A DNA stretch of 64,000 bases from an uncultured Clostridia bacterium (GTDB lineage: Bacteria; Bacillota; Clostridia; Christensenellales; Borkfalkiaceae): contig CALVLV010000008.1 of assembly GCA_944341075.1 (NCBI GenBank), positions 1 through 64,000 on the forward strand, in the 5' to 3' direction. The notes under the pieces were generated by a model that was given only the letters and a program-made list of their open reading frames with translations, searched no databases and was not told where the DNA came from. This document shows positions 43,517-52,570 of the stretch, one piece after another. Made by a program: the position numbers and the translations under genes. Every line of letters starts with the position of its first letter. Position 1 is the stretch's first letter.

Positions 43517-43545
43517 TTGACAGTTCACCGCGCGCATCTTAAAAT
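43517..43545 (+). promoter_or_regulatory. Promoter of the alcohol dehydrogenase gene
   Basis: TTGACA (43517-43522), 17-bp spacer, TAAAAT (43540-43545), 68 bases before the ATG. Confidence 0.75.
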
Positions 43546-43613
43546 TATATTGAAGTATAAAAGGCCCGCGCGCACGCGCCGTGCACGCCGGCAGCAGAGA
43601 GAGGGGGAATATC

Positions 43614-44645
43614 ATGCTTGCGTATACTTATGTAAAAAAGGGTTGTTTCAGGCTTGAGCACAAGCCCGTGCCGCAGATACTTTCCCCGCGCGACGCATTG
43701 GTAAAGGTAACGCTTGCCGGCATATGCACAAGCGACCTGCACATAAAGCGCGGAGCCGTTCCCCGCGCCGTGCCGGGCATCACCGTCGGGCACGAAATGG
43801 TCGGCGTGGTGGAAAGTGCAGGTTCCGCGGTAAAAAACGTGCGCGCGGGCGACAGGGTATGCGTAAATGTTGAAACGTTCTGCGGAGATTGTTGGTTCTG
43901 CAGACAGGGATATGTTAATAACTGTACCGATAAAAACGGCGGCTGGGCGCTCGGGTGCCGTATAGACGGCGGACAGGCGGAGTATGTGCGCGTGCCCTTC
44001 GCCGATACGGGGCTTACAAAAATCCCCGACGGCGTGACGGATACCGCCGCGCTTCTTGTGGGCGACGTGCTTGCAACGGGCTATTGGGCGGTAAAAATAG
44101 CCGAAGCTCAGCCGGGCGATACATTCGTTATAATAGGCGGCGGGCCTGTCGGACTGTGTGCGGCGGCGTGCGCGCGCCTTAAAAGCCCCGCGCGCATAAT
44201 AATATGCGAATCCCGCCCCGAAAGGCGCGAATTTGCAAAAAAGTTCATGCCGGATGCACTGTGCGTTGCGCCGGAAGAGCTTGCCTGTCTCACTTCCTCG
44301 CTGCCGCGCGGCGGTGCAGACAGGGTGCTGGAGTGCGGCGGTACGGCGGAAAGCTTTGCCATGGCATGGCGGTGCGCAAGGCCCAACGCCGTTGTGGTGG
44401 TGGCCGCGCTGTACGAACAGGCGATTACCCTTCCCCTGCCCGATATGTACGGCAAAAACCTCACATTCAAAACGGGCGGTGTGGACGGCTGCGACTGCGC
44501 CGCAATACTGGAGCTTATCCACTGCGGCAGAATAGACGTATCGCCGCTGATAACGCACACATTTCCCCTTTCGGAAATAGCCGAAGGCTACAGACTGTTC
44601 GAAGGCGGAAAGGGCGGCGTGTATAAGGTGGCAATAAGGCCGTAA
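43614..44645 (+). CDS. Zinc-dependent medium-chain alcohol/polyol dehydrogenase
   Basis: A 343-residue oxidoreductase that interconverts an alcohol or polyol and the ketone or aldehyde with NAD(P). Catalytic zinc ligands are Cys38 (GICTSD) and His60 (VGHEMVG). The structural zinc site is the four-cysteine loop CGDCWFCRQGYVNNC. The cofactor turn is IIGGGPVGLCAA. The frame extends to 43581, but the ATG at 43614 has GAGGGGG upstream and begins at the conserved N-terminus. Substrate is undecided; sorbitol- or threonine-dehydrogenase-like enzymes share this layout. The next gene starts 69 bases later and may be co-transcribed. Confidence 0.9.
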   Translation: MLAYTYVKKGCFRLEHKPVPQILSPRDALVKVTLAGICTSDLHIKRGAVPRAVPGITVGHEMVGVVESAGSAVKNVRAGDRVCVNVETFCGDCWFCRQGYVNNCTDKNGGWALGCRIDGGQAEYVRVPFADTGLTKIPDGVTDTAALLVGDVLATGYWAVKIAEAQPGDTFVIIGGGPVGLCAAACARLKSPARIIICESRPERREFAKKFMPDALCVAPEELACLTSSLPRGGADRVLECGGTAESFAMAWRCARPNAVVVVAALYEQAITLPLPDMYGKNLTFKTGGVDGCDCAAILELIHCGRIDVSPLITHTFPLSEIAEGYRLFEGGKGGVYKVAIRP

Positions 44646-44714
44646 GGCGCGTGCCGTGTAAAACAGGGCGGCATATATGCCGCAATCAATGCGCTTTTGT
44701 GAACGGTGAAAGTT

Positions 44715-45521
44715 ATGAATTTTGGCAATTTTGTTTTGAATTTTATACTTCAGGCTGCCTTTACGCTGGGGCTGATACTCTTGTTCGGCAAAATAATAGC
44801 GCTGTGCAACGGCGCGTTCTACCGCAACTTCGGCAGCCGCGGCAGGGCGGTGTGCTACGCCACGGGCTTTATAGGCACGCCCGTGCACGAGGGCTCGCAC
44901 GCGCTTATGTGCCTTATATTCGGGCACAAGATAACCGATATAAAGCTGTTTCAGGTGAACTCGTCAGACGGTACCCTCGGCTATGTGCGCCATTCCTACA
45001 ACCCCAAAAACCTGTACCAGAAGGTAGGCTGCTTTTTTATAGGCGTGGCGCCCGTGCTCGTCGGCGCGCTCATACTTGCGGGGCTTCTGTACCTGCTGTT
45101 GCCCGGCCTGTTCTCTTCGGTGTGGGCGGAAATTTCCGCCGCCGATTTCGCCGAGGACGTGTTTGGCGCGCTCGGGCATATATTTGCCGCTTTCGGGCAC
45201 ATGTTCAGCTATATCGTAACGTGGCAGTGGTGGGTGTTCCTGCTTGTCGGCAGCTTTATCGCCCTGCACATGACGCTCAGCAGGGAGGATATAAAGGGCG
45301 CTCTTTCGGGCATACTTGCCTTCCTGTTCGTGCTGCTGATAGCGGATGCGGTGCTTGTTATAATCAACGGTTCGCTGCTTGCCTCTTTCACGGGCGGCGT
45401 GCTTGCCTGCGGCGCATTTCTGCTGTTCTTCTTCTGCATATTCCTTGTAATAGCGCTGATTCTGCTTGCAATATCGTTTATCTACCGCGCAATAGCTTCA
45501 AGGCGTGTGAGCAGGGCATAA
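44715..45521 (+). CDS. Polytopic membrane protein with HExxH motif, possible membrane metalloprotease
   Basis: A 268-residue protein with about six membrane helices. At about residue 58 it has TPVHEGSHALMCLIFGH, where HEGSH is a zinc-binding HExxH motif placed at the edge of a hydrophobic segment, as in M50/site-2-protease-like enzymes. A later segment FIGVAPVLVGALIL could play the role of the second conserved region, but the usual NxxPxxxxDG is not present. So protease activity is possible but not assured. A GTG three codons upstream (44706) is an alternative start; the ATG at 44715 has GGTGA before it. I know no firm family. Downstream is a weak hairpin (GCCCGC/GCGGGC, 45538-45558). Confidence 0.7.
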   Translation: MNFGNFVLNFILQAAFTLGLILLFGKIIALCNGAFYRNFGSRGRAVCYATGFIGTPVHEGSHALMCLIFGHKITDIKLFQVNSSDGTLGYVRHSYNPKNLYQKVGCFFIGVAPVLVGALILAGLLYLLLPGLFSSVWAEISAADFAEDVFGALGHIFAAFGHMFSYIVTWQWWVFLLVGSFIALHMTLSREDIKGALSGILAFLFVLLIADAVLVIINGSLLASFTGGVLACGAFLLFFFCIFLVIALILLAISFIYRAIASRRVSRA

Positions 45522-45639
45522 GGCGCCCTTAAATGTCGCCCGCTGCGTTTGGCGGGCGCCTGTCGGGGTATATATAAATATGGCTTTATTTCATGCGGCA
45601 TCGGCCGAATGGCAATAATTCTCGGGTGGACGGGGCAAT

Positions 45640-46221
45640 ATGAAAAAGTTCAAAAAATTCCTTTCAAACCTCGATATTCAGGCTGCGGCGGTGGCGCTTG
45701 TCATGTTGGTTATGGGCATATTGCTCGTTGTATTTTCCGAGCGCCTGTTAAAGGTTGTATGCTATGTTGCGGGCGCGGCTACCGTAATATGGGGCGTTGC
45801 GCGCATTGTGCTGTGCGCCAGGGCCGGCGGCAGGGCGCTGGTCGTAGACATAGTGCTCAGCGTGGTAGTGATCGCTACGGGCATTCTTCTGATTATTTCT
45901 CCCGCTTTTATCGCCGAGCTTGTAACGGTTTTTCTCGGGCTGTTGCTCATAATAGACAGTGTGTTCAAGATTACTGAAAGCCTGGCGCTGCACAGGAGCG
46001 ACAGTGGCGCAATGTGGCTGCCGGGCGTTGTTGCGGGCGGAATATTTGCCGTGTTGGGCGTTGTTATAATATTTAATCCTTTTGCCACAACGGGAATACT
46101 TATGACCTTTATGGGTATATGTATGATCCTTGACGCTGCGTGCACCGCTGCCGCGTGCGTCTATTCCGCGTTGCGCTCAGGGGCCGATGGCGGCAACGGT
46201 AAAAATGCGGCCGGCATATAA
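45640..46221 (+). CDS. HdeD/DUF308-type membrane protein
   Basis: A 193-residue protein made of about six hydrophobic helices in three similar pairs, each with a phrase such as LVMGILLVVFSE, VIATGILLIISP and AVLGVVIIFNP. This internal repetition with a G-x-L/I...P pattern fits the HdeD-like (DUF308) family, whose E. coli member is linked with acid resistance. The biochemical function is unknown. The ATG has GGACGGGG upstream. A terminator hairpin follows, so it is probably a single gene or the last of the group that starts with the dehydrogenase. Confidence 0.75.
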   Translation: MKKFKKFLSNLDIQAAAVALVMLVMGILLVVFSERLLKVVCYVAGAATVIWGVARIVLCARAGGRALVVDIVLSVVVIATGILLIISPAFIAELVTVFLGLLLIIDSVFKITESLALHRSDSGAMWLPGVVAGGIFAVLGVVIIFNPFATTGILMTFMGICMILDAACTAAACVYSALRSGADGGNGKNAAGI

Positions 46222-46255
46222 AGGTGCGGGCCGGTATGAATATGTTATCGGTAAG

Positions 46256-46290
46256 GCGGGACGCCGCGGGCGTCCCGCTTATTTTAAAAC
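46256..46290 (+). terminator. Hairpin terminator
   Basis: GCGGGACGCC (46256-46265) and GGCGTCCCGC (46269-46278), followed by TTATTTTAAAA. Confidence 0.75.
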
Positions 46291-46377
46291 CGTATACGTC
46301 GGGCAAAGTGCCTGTGTGAGTGTGCGGCGGTGCGCTTACGTGGCGCGGTTTTCCGCACATGATGCCTGCCGGCGGGG

Positions 46378-46406
46378 TTGACATGCGCACCGTTTTTGTA
46401 TAGAAT
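46378..46406 (+). promoter_or_regulatory. Promoter of the aldehyde dehydrogenase gene
   Basis: TTGACA (46378-46383), 17-bp spacer, TAGAAT (46401-46406). The leader is about 200 nt and contains a hairpin with AGCCTC/GAGGCT arms (46415-46448). No known riboswitch was recognised in it. Confidence 0.75.
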
Positions 46407-46614
46407 TTAATGTAAGCCTCGGCACTTTGCTGGGCAACGCGGAGGCTGCGTATTTTTGCGGGCAGGCGGTGAGATTATCGCGCGGAGCATGCTGTATGCC
46501 GAATATTGCACGGTGCTTGCGTTCACAATATTTTATGCAGGCCATGTTCGCGCGGCCGCGCAGTTTTTTCTGTGGCGGCGTTGAACATGCGTTCCGATAT
46601 TATGGAGTTATGAT

Positions 46615-48048
46615 ATGCAGGAAGAATCAAAGAATAATTTTGATGCTGAAAAAGACGCCGCACAGATAAAAAGGGGCGGCAATATGGCAGATTTATTGCA
46701 AAAACAGAAGGAGTATTTCTCCACGGGCGCAACGCTGCCCGTAAAGGCGCGCATAGCCGCCCTTAAAAGGCTTAAATCGGTGATATGTGCGCGTGAACGC
46801 GACATAAACGAGGCGCTTAAAGCCGACCTTGGCAAGGGCGGGTTTGAAAGCTACATGTGCGAAGTGGGCATGACCCTTTCGGAGATATCGTACATGATAA
46901 AACACGTGTGCCGCTTTGCGCGCGACAGGCGCGTTCCCACGCCCATGTCGCAGTACGTTGCCAGAAGCTACGTAAAAAGTTCGCCTTACGGGTGCGTGCT
47001 TGTAATGAGCCCGTGGAACTATCCGTTCATGCTTGCAATGGAGCCGCTTGCAGACGCCATAGCCGCGGGCAACACGGTAATAGTAAAGCCTTCGGCATAT
47101 TCTCCCGCCACAAGCGCCGTGCTTGCCGAGGTGATAGCCGAGGCATTCCCGCCCGAGCTTGCAACCACCGTGCTTGGCGGCAGGGCGGAAAATTCCGCCC
47201 TTTTGGATATGCCCTTCGATAAGATATTCTTCACGGGCAGCGTTGCCGTCGGCAAAGAGGTCATGCGCCGCGCCGCAGAAAGGCTTATCCCCGTCACACT
47301 GGAACTGGGTGGAAAAAGCCCCTGCATAGTGGATAAAACCGCCAACATACCGCTCGCCGCAAAGCGCATAGTATTCGGTAAGTATTTAAATTGCGGACAG
47401 ACGTGCGTGGCGCCGGACTATGTGATGGTGCACTCCTCGGTAAAGGAGAAATTTATCGCCGAGGTGAAAAAGCAGATAGAGGCGCAGTTCGGGCAGTTCC
47501 CGCTGGAAAACGCCGCATACGGCAAAATAGTCAACAAAAAGCACTTCGACAGGATATGCGGCCTTATAGACGATAAAAAGGTGGTTTTCGGCGGCGGGCG
47601 CGACGAAGCCGGCCTGCGCATAGAGCCCACCGTGATGGACGGCGTCACCCGCAGCGACGCGGTTATGGGTGAGGAGATCTTCGGCCCCGTAATGCCTGTG
47701 CTCACCTTTGATGGCGCGGACGAGCTTATAGCCGATATAAACGCACACCCCCATCCGCTGGCGCTGTATGTGTTTTCGGAAGATAAAAAGTTTATAAAGG
47801 CGGTAACCGAGCGCTGCGCCTTTGGCGGCGGCTGCGTAAACGACACCATAATCCACCTTGCAACCTCGGCAATGGGCTTCGGCGGCGTGGGCGCAAGCGG
47901 CATGGGCGCCTACCACGGCAGGGAGGGCTTCGATTGCTTTACGCACAAAAAGTCGATTGTGGACAAGGCGACATTCTTCGATATGTCGGTAAGGTATCAG
48001 CCCTATTCGGAATCCAAAGAAAAGCTTTTAAGAATGTTTTTAAAATAG
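46615..48048 (+). CDS. Aldehyde dehydrogenase (class 3-like)
   Basis: A 477-residue NAD(P)-dependent enzyme that oxidises aldehydes to acids. The fold markers are SPWNYPFM and KPSAYSPATS (cofactor binding), TGSVAVGKEV, the general base Glu in LELGGKSP, the catalytic Cys in NCGQTCVAPDY, and EEIFGPVMPV. The short length and the lack of an N-terminal extension fit the class 3/fatty-aldehyde group. The first ATG (46615) has ATGGAG upstream, but residues 1-23 are charged and not family-like; the ATG at 46684 with AAGGGGCGG upstream is an equally good start and begins at the conserved LLQKQKEYFSTG. The gene stands alone, with its own promoter. Confidence 0.93.
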   Translation: MQEESKNNFDAEKDAAQIKRGGNMADLLQKQKEYFSTGATLPVKARIAALKRLKSVICARERDINEALKADLGKGGFESYMCEVGMTLSEISYMIKHVCRFARDRRVPTPMSQYVARSYVKSSPYGCVLVMSPWNYPFMLAMEPLADAIAAGNTVIVKPSAYSPATSAVLAEVIAEAFPPELATTVLGGRAENSALLDMPFDKIFFTGSVAVGKEVMRRAAERLIPVTLELGGKSPCIVDKTANIPLAAKRIVFGKYLNCGQTCVAPDYVMVHSSVKEKFIAEVKKQIEAQFGQFPLENAAYGKIVNKKHFDRICGLIDDKKVVFGGGRDEAGLRIEPTVMDGVTRSDAVMGEEIFGPVMPVLTFDGADELIADINAHPHPLALYVFSEDKKFIKAVTERCAFGGGCVNDTIIHLATSAMGFGGVGASGMGAYHGREGFDCFTHKKSIVDKATFFDMSVRYQPYSESKEKLLRMFLK

Positions 48049-48055
48049 CCGCGAC

Positions 48056-48345
48056 AGAGATTTCTCCGCTCCGCACACTTTTGTGTGCTTCGGTCGAAAT
48101 GACAGTAGCGGCAATGCGTGCTTTATAAAACGCCGCTTTGCGGGATCATGAACGGCGTTTTGCTTCAATTGATATTGTGATTTGTTGTCATTTCGACCGA
48201 GCGATAGCGAGCGGAGAAATCTCAAAAAAAGTGCAATTTTCCTTTACACAAGAGGCATGGAGCGTGGCAGAGATTTCTTCATGCGGGCTTTTCCATTAGT
48301 AAAAATGACAGTAGCGGCAATGCGTGCTTTATAAAACGCCGCTTT
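48056..48345. repeat. Cluster of dispersed repeats and a 43-bp direct repeat
   Basis: Two oppositely oriented copies of the GTCATTTCGACCG repeat (48056-48106 and 48186-48222). A 43-bp sequence starting AAATGACAGTAGCGGCAATG occurs exactly twice, at 48097-48139 and 48303-48345. CAGAGATTTCTTC at 48270-48282 is a third, decayed half. No gene lies in 48049-48382. Confidence 0.8.
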
Positions 48346-48382
48346 TTACGGCGCGGCAGAGCGCAGACAAGGGGAGACTATA

Positions 48383-48697
48383 ATGACCTTTAAAGAAGTT
48401 ACAAAACTAACCAAGCACACCATCCCCAAGGGCAGGGAGGCCGAAGTGGCCGAGTGCATAAAAAAATATGTCACATACAAAACAAAGCTCACGCGCGGGT
48501 TTGTAATAGCTTTCAGCGCGTGCTTTGTGGCGCTTATGTTCTTTATAATAATCGCGCGCAGCGCGGGCTTCATAGCGGATAACCCCGCCGCGTTCTGGAC
48601 AATAACGGGCGTGCTGGGCGCCGCGGCCGTGGCGTGCGCGTGCGTTGCCGGCGTAAACCTGTTCAAATTCAATAAATTTTTAAAAAGGTTTGAATGA
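48383..48697 (+). CDS. Small two-helix membrane protein
   Basis: A 104-residue protein. Residues 1-35 are soluble and charged (KEVTKLTKHTIPKGREAEVAEC). Two membrane helices follow at about 38-60 and 70-92, and the end is basic (FNKFLKRFE). The ATG has CAAGGGGAG upstream. I do not recognise a family. It precedes the regulator/kinase operon by about 125 bases and may or may not be co-transcribed. Confidence 0.7.
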   Translation: MTFKEVTKLTKHTIPKGREAEVAECIKKYVTYKTKLTRGFVIAFSACFVALMFFIIIARSAGFIADNPAAFWTITGVLGAAAVACACVAGVNLFKFNKFLKRFE

Positions 48698-48824
48698 TCC
48701 GCCCGTTTTAACAATTTATTAGCAAATGGGCGGTATACTTAAAATAAAAGTGCGATAAACGTCCGCCGCATGGCGGGCGTGCGGGTGCGCGCGGTATTGT
48801 GGTATGCCGCAACAGGAGGCGGTT

Positions 48825-49496
48825 ATGGTAAACATACTTGTGGCTGAAGACGACGTAAACCTCAACAGGCTGGTGTGCGCCTGCCTCGATTCGGCGGGCT
48901 ATGCCGCCACGGGCTGTGCAGACGGTGCCGAGGCGCTTGAAAAGCTGGCCGAAAAGCACTTCGATATGATAATAAGCGACATAATGATGCCGCATGCCGA
49001 CGGCTTTGCGCTTGCCGCGGCCGTCCGCACCAGCGATAAAACCGTGCCCGTGCTGTTCATGACGGCGCTTTCGGATATGCCCTCAAAACAGCGCGGCTAC
49101 CGCCTGGGGATAGACGACTACCTTGTAAAGCCCTTTGAAACGGAGGAGCTGCTCCTGCGCGTGCAGGCGCTGCTTCGCAGGGCAAATATCAGCCGCAGCA
49201 AAAAGCTGGAGCTTGGCAACCTTGTAATGGACGAGGAGGAGCACACCGCCTACGTGGACGGCGAGGAACTTCCGCTCACCGTGCGCGAATTTGACATTCT
49301 TTTCCGCCTTCTTTCCTTCCCCAAAAAGACGTTCACGCGCGCAAAGCTGATGGAGGACTTGTGGGACTACGACAGCGCCGCCACCTCGCGCACGGTGGAC
49401 GTATACATGGCAAAACTGCGCGAAAAGACTGCCGCCTGCAACGGGTTTGAAATAGTCACCGTTCACGGGCTGGGCTACAAGGCGGTATTAAAGTGA
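48825..49496 (+). CDS. OmpR/PhoB-family response regulator
   Basis: A 223-residue regulator. The receiver domain has AEDD near the start, the phosphorylation site Asp52 in IISDIMMPH, and the lysine in YLVKPFE. The winged-helix DNA-binding domain (about 125-222) contains LTVREFDILFRLLS, TRAKLMEDLWDY and TVDVYMAKLREK, followed by VHGLGYKAVLK. The ATG at 48825 has AGGAGG six bases before it; the longer frame from 48804 is less likely. The kinase gene starts within its stop codon. By operon content it may respond to envelope stress, which is inference. Confidence 0.93.
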   Translation: MVNILVAEDDVNLNRLVCACLDSAGYAATGCADGAEALEKLAEKHFDMIISDIMMPHADGFALAAAVRTSDKTVPVLFMTALSDMPSKQRGYRLGIDDYLVKPFETEELLLRVQALLRRANISRSKKLELGNLVMDEEEHTAYVDGEELPLTVREFDILFRLLSFPKKTFTRAKLMEDLWDYDSAATSRTVDVYMAKLREKTAACNGFEIVTVHGLGYKAVLK

Positions 49497-50587
49497 GGGC
49501 GCGCAGGCAGGGCACGCGCGGCCGTTCCCACGCGGAAGGGGACTACGGCAGGGGCGCCCAGCGCAGCCGGTTCAGCTTTTTAAGCTATGCGGTATACTTT
49601 ATAGGCGTGGCGGCCATCGCCACAGTTTCAATACTTTCATACCTTCTCATACTCCGGGCTTCGGGCAGGCTTACGGCGTCGCTGTGCACGGCTGCCATAC
49701 TTGTGGTGCTTTCGGTGGCGCTGGCGCTCACGGCGGCGGCATGGCGGCGCAGGGTAGCGGAAAAACCCGTGCGCGAAATACTTGCCGCAACGCAGAAAAT
49801 GGCGCGCGGCGACTTTGATATAAACTTAAAACCCCGCCACATATGGGGCAACTACGACGAATTTGACCTGATAGGCGAAAACGTGAACAGGCTGGCAAAA
49901 CAGCTCTCCGAAACGGAGATGTTGCGCTCGGACTTCATGGCAAACGTCTCGCACGAAATAAAAACGCCGCTCGCTGTGATACAGAGCTATGCGGGGGCGC
50001 TGCTCTCTGCCGCGGACGGGGAGGAGCGCAAAAAGTATGCCGGCGTGCTCGTGGCGGCCTCGCGCAGGCTCACGGCGCTCGTCACCGATATCTTAAAGCT
50101 GAGCAAAATGGAAAACAACGCCATTCTGCCCGAAAAGCAGCGGATAGAGGGCGGCGAACTCGTGCGCGACTGCGTGCTCGCCTTCGAGGCAAAGATGGAC
50201 GAAAAGGACTTGCAGCCCGACTGCGACATAGACGACATGACTCTGATTTCGGATGAGGGCCTGCTTGAAATAATATTCAACAACCTGATATCCAACGCCG
50301 TAAAATTCAGCGAAAGGGGCGGCACCGTGTACGTTTCCTTCAAAAGGCAGGGCGACTGCGCCCTGTTCGGCGTGCGGGACGAAGGGTGCGGCATGAGCGC
50401 CGAAACGGGCGCGCATATATTCGATAAATTCTATCAGGGCGACACCTCGCACGCAGCCGAGGGCAACGGGCTGGGGCTGGCCATGGTAAAGCGCGCCATA
50501 GATATGCTGGGCGGGGAGATATCCGTAAGCAGCATGCCGGGCGAAGGTTCGCTGTTCACCGTGCGTTTAAAGGGTGTCGTCGGCTGA
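49493..50587 (+). CDS. Sensor histidine kinase (HAMP-HisKA-HATPase)
   Basis: A 364-residue membrane kinase starting at GTG in a 4-base overlap with the regulator gene. Two membrane helices lie at about residues 25-45 and 57-78 with almost no extracellular loop between them, so it probably senses within the membrane or through a partner. A HAMP-like segment follows. The phospho-acceptor is His154 in NVSHEIKTP. The ATPase part has NNLISNAVKFS, DEGCGMS and GNGLGLAMVKRAI. The tiny extracellular part resembles intramembrane-sensing kinases, which often detect cell wall stress. The genes downstream encode membrane proteins and a lipid synthase, which fits that idea. Confidence 0.92.
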   Translation: MRARRQGTRGRSHAEGDYGRGAQRSRFSFLSYAVYFIGVAAIATVSILSYLLILRASGRLTASLCTAAILVVLSVALALTAAAWRRRVAEKPVREILAATQKMARGDFDINLKPRHIWGNYDEFDLIGENVNRLAKQLSETEMLRSDFMANVSHEIKTPLAVIQSYAGALLSAADGEERKKYAGVLVAASRRLTALVTDILKLSKMENNAILPEKQRIEGGELVRDCVLAFEAKMDEKDLQPDCDIDDMTLISDEGLLEIIFNNLISNAVKFSERGGTVYVSFKRQGDCALFGVRDEGCGMSAETGAHIFDKFYQGDTSHAAEGNGLGLAMVKRAIDMLGGEISVSSMPGEGSLFTVRLKGVVG

Positions 50588-50650
50588 TTTTTGCCGCGTT
50601 GATTGGCGCATATATGGCGGGCAATGGTATTTTTGTGCAGGAGGGCGGCT

Positions 50651-51589
50651 TTGACGCGCTGGCAAAAGTTCAAAAACTTCATAAGGCGCCCCGGCAAATG
50701 GATATGGGCGTTTTACGGCGCCCTGCTGTTTTTCGCCTTGGCAAGCGTGCTGCTTGCCGTGTTCGTAAACGGCGCAAACCCCCTTTCGTACGCGCTGTAT
50801 GCGGCAATGCTTGCGTTGCTGATATACTGCATATGCGTTTCGGTGCGGCCCGCGCGCGAACATGTGCGCGCGTTCGTGGCGCGGCACGGGCTTACTTCAC
50901 GCCTTGCGGCCGACTACGGTTTCCGCACGTTTGCATTTTCGCTTGCGGGGCTTGCCGTATGTGCCGTATACGGCATATATCTCGCCGTGGCAGGGCTGGT
51001 GCTCCATTCGGCGTGGCACGGCTTTTTCGCAGGCTACTATATGGTGCTCACCTGTCTGCGCGGCGCAGTCATATACGGTAAACTGCGCACCGATAAAAGG
51101 TACGGCGGCAGGCCGGGATGCGAAGGCCTTGCAAAGCGGGCGCGCATAAAACTCTACCTTGGGTGCGGCGCCATGTTCATTGTGCTTGCGGTGGCCTTTA
51201 CCGCGCTGGCGGGCATACTCATCTTTTCGGGCAGGCCGTCAATGTTCGGCGTATACGGCGCCATAACCATGGCGGCATACACATTTTATAAAATTATAGT
51301 TTCGGCAATAAATGCATTAAAGACCAAAAAACTGCGCGACTTCACGCTGCAGGCCCTGCGCAACATCAGCTTTGCAGACGCGCTTGTTTCGGTGTTCGCC
51401 CTGCAGATAGCCATGGAGGCCACGTTCGGCGGCACGGAAGATCAGTCGATGCATACTCTCAACATAGTTATGGGTATAGCGGTGTTTGCATTTACGCTGG
51501 GGCTTGGGATATACATGATGGTGCGCTCCGCCGCGGAACTCAGACGGAGCCGAAATGATCGGCCTGCGGCGGGCGGGGAGGAATACTGA
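50651..51589 (+). CDS. Polytopic membrane protein of unknown function
   Basis: A 312-residue integral membrane protein with about eight hydrophobic helices. The open frame begins at 50603, but the TTG at 50651 has a perfect CAGGAGGG (50638-50645) at the right distance and starts a basic MTRWQKFKNFIRR, so this start is preferred. Sequence phrases such as ALYAAMLALLIYCICVSVRP and MFGVYGAITMAAYTFYKI show no known motif to me. It overlaps the next gene by one base (TGATG). Membership in the regulator/kinase operon suggests a role in the envelope. Confidence 0.7.
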   Translation: MTRWQKFKNFIRRPGKWIWAFYGALLFFALASVLLAVFVNGANPLSYALYAAMLALLIYCICVSVRPAREHVRAFVARHGLTSRLAADYGFRTFAFSLAGLAVCAVYGIYLAVAGLVLHSAWHGFFAGYYMVLTCLRGAVIYGKLRTDKRYGGRPGCEGLAKRARIKLYLGCGAMFIVLAVAFTALAGILIFSGRPSMFGVYGAITMAAYTFYKIIVSAINALKTKKLRDFTLQALRNISFADALVSVFALQIAMEATFGGTEDQSMHTLNIVMGIAVFAFTLGLGIYMMVRSAAELRRSRNDRPAAGGEEY

Positions 51590-52023
51590 TGGAAAACGGA
51601 AAGTCACACGGCCCTGAAGAGGGCTTCACCTACAGTTACAGCGCCCCTACCGAGGAGGAGCGCAGGGAAATAGTTGCCATACGCAGCCAGTATGCCGCCC
51701 GTTCGGAAAGCGACCGGGCGCTTGAAAGGGTAAAGTTGCTCGATAAAAAGGTGCGCAGGCTGCCGCTGTGGCTGTGCGGCCTGCAGGCTGCGGCAGGCGT
51801 GCTTATATTCGGCGGCGGCATGGCGCTCTGCCTTGAGGGTGCCGCCGTTGCCGCTATTGCGGGCGGCATTGCACTGAGCATAGTCGGCGCTGCGCTGTGC
51901 GGCCTTGCGCACCTTACAAAAAAATGCGCCCGCCGCCGGCTTAAGGAAAAGTACGGGGACGAGATATTACGCCTTACAGAACAGCTGCTCGGCGGCGAAG
52001 GAGGGGGCAATGGGGCAAAATGA
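51589..52023 (+). CDS. Small two-helix membrane protein (paralogue of 55051 gene)
   Basis: A 144-residue protein. An N-terminal soluble part with EEERREIVAIRSQYA and LDKKVRRLP leads to two membrane helices (about 58-80 and 86-108) separated by a few residues, and ends with a charged helix (KEKYGDEILRLTEQLL). The gene at 55051 has the same plan, with LDKKVRRPAD and KAKYAADIVALSDKIL, so they are paralogues. The start overlaps the previous stop; the next gene starts 14 bases before this one ends, so translation is coupled. Function unknown. Confidence 0.75.
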   Translation: MENGKSHGPEEGFTYSYSAPTEEERREIVAIRSQYAARSESDRALERVKLLDKKVRRLPLWLCGLQAAAGVLIFGGGMALCLEGAAVAAIAGGIALSIVGAALCGLAHLTKKCARRRLKEKYGDEILRLTEQLLGGEGGGNGAK

Positions 52024-52570
52024 ACTGCAGTTTGAAGACGACAAGCTCTCCGTGGCCGTAAAGAGCGAGGGCGCGGACGAAATAGTGCGCGCATACAACG
52101 CCTTCGGCTGGCATACCGTAAAAAGGTATTCGGACGAGGAATACAGCGACATAGTGCACATAGATTTTAGCCGCCTTCATCGCATAGAGGGCAAGGACAG
52201 GCTCCAGCTGCTGCAGGTACGCTTTGAAGTGGCGGTAAGCTTTTTAAGCCACGCGGGCCCGTATTCGCTTGTAAGGGCGGTAATAATAGGCGCGCTGCTG
52301 GCGCTGGTGGGGGTGGCGCTCGCCGTTTACGGAGGGTTCGTTGTGGCGCTTTCTACCACCACGGTGTTTTTTGCAAGCGGCTTTGCCGTCATTTCGGCGG
52401 GCGTTATATTCATAGTGCTGGCAATAGTCACCGCAAACAAGATAAGCGCCACCGATAAACAGAGGTACGGTGCCGTTTCGGCAGTGCTCAGGGAAAATAT
52501 TCGGGCCATTCTGCGTGAAGCGGCGGCCATTACGGGTGAGGAAAAATGCGCGTTGAAAAAAGAACTTTAA
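52010..52570 (+). CDS. Membrane protein with soluble N-terminal domain, unknown function
   Basis: A 186-residue protein. Residues 1-75 form a soluble domain (DDKLSVAVKSEGADEIVRAYN, then VHIDFSRLHRIEGKDRL in two strands). Two membrane helices follow at about 90-112 and 118-140, then a basic helical tail with IRAILREAAA. The ATG lies inside the previous gene and has GGAGGGGG upstream. The last 25 bases overlap the cardiolipin synthase gene. I do not recognise a family; the tight packing implies a shared role with the synthase. Confidence 0.7.
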   Translation: MGQNELQFEDDKLSVAVKSEGADEIVRAYNAFGWHTVKRYSDEEYSDIVHIDFSRLHRIEGKDRLQLLQVRFEVAVSFLSHAGPYSLVRAVIIGALLALVGVALAVYGGFVVALSTTTVFFASGFAVISAGVIFIVLAIVTANKISATDKQRYGAVSAVLRENIRAILREAAAITGEEKCALKKEL

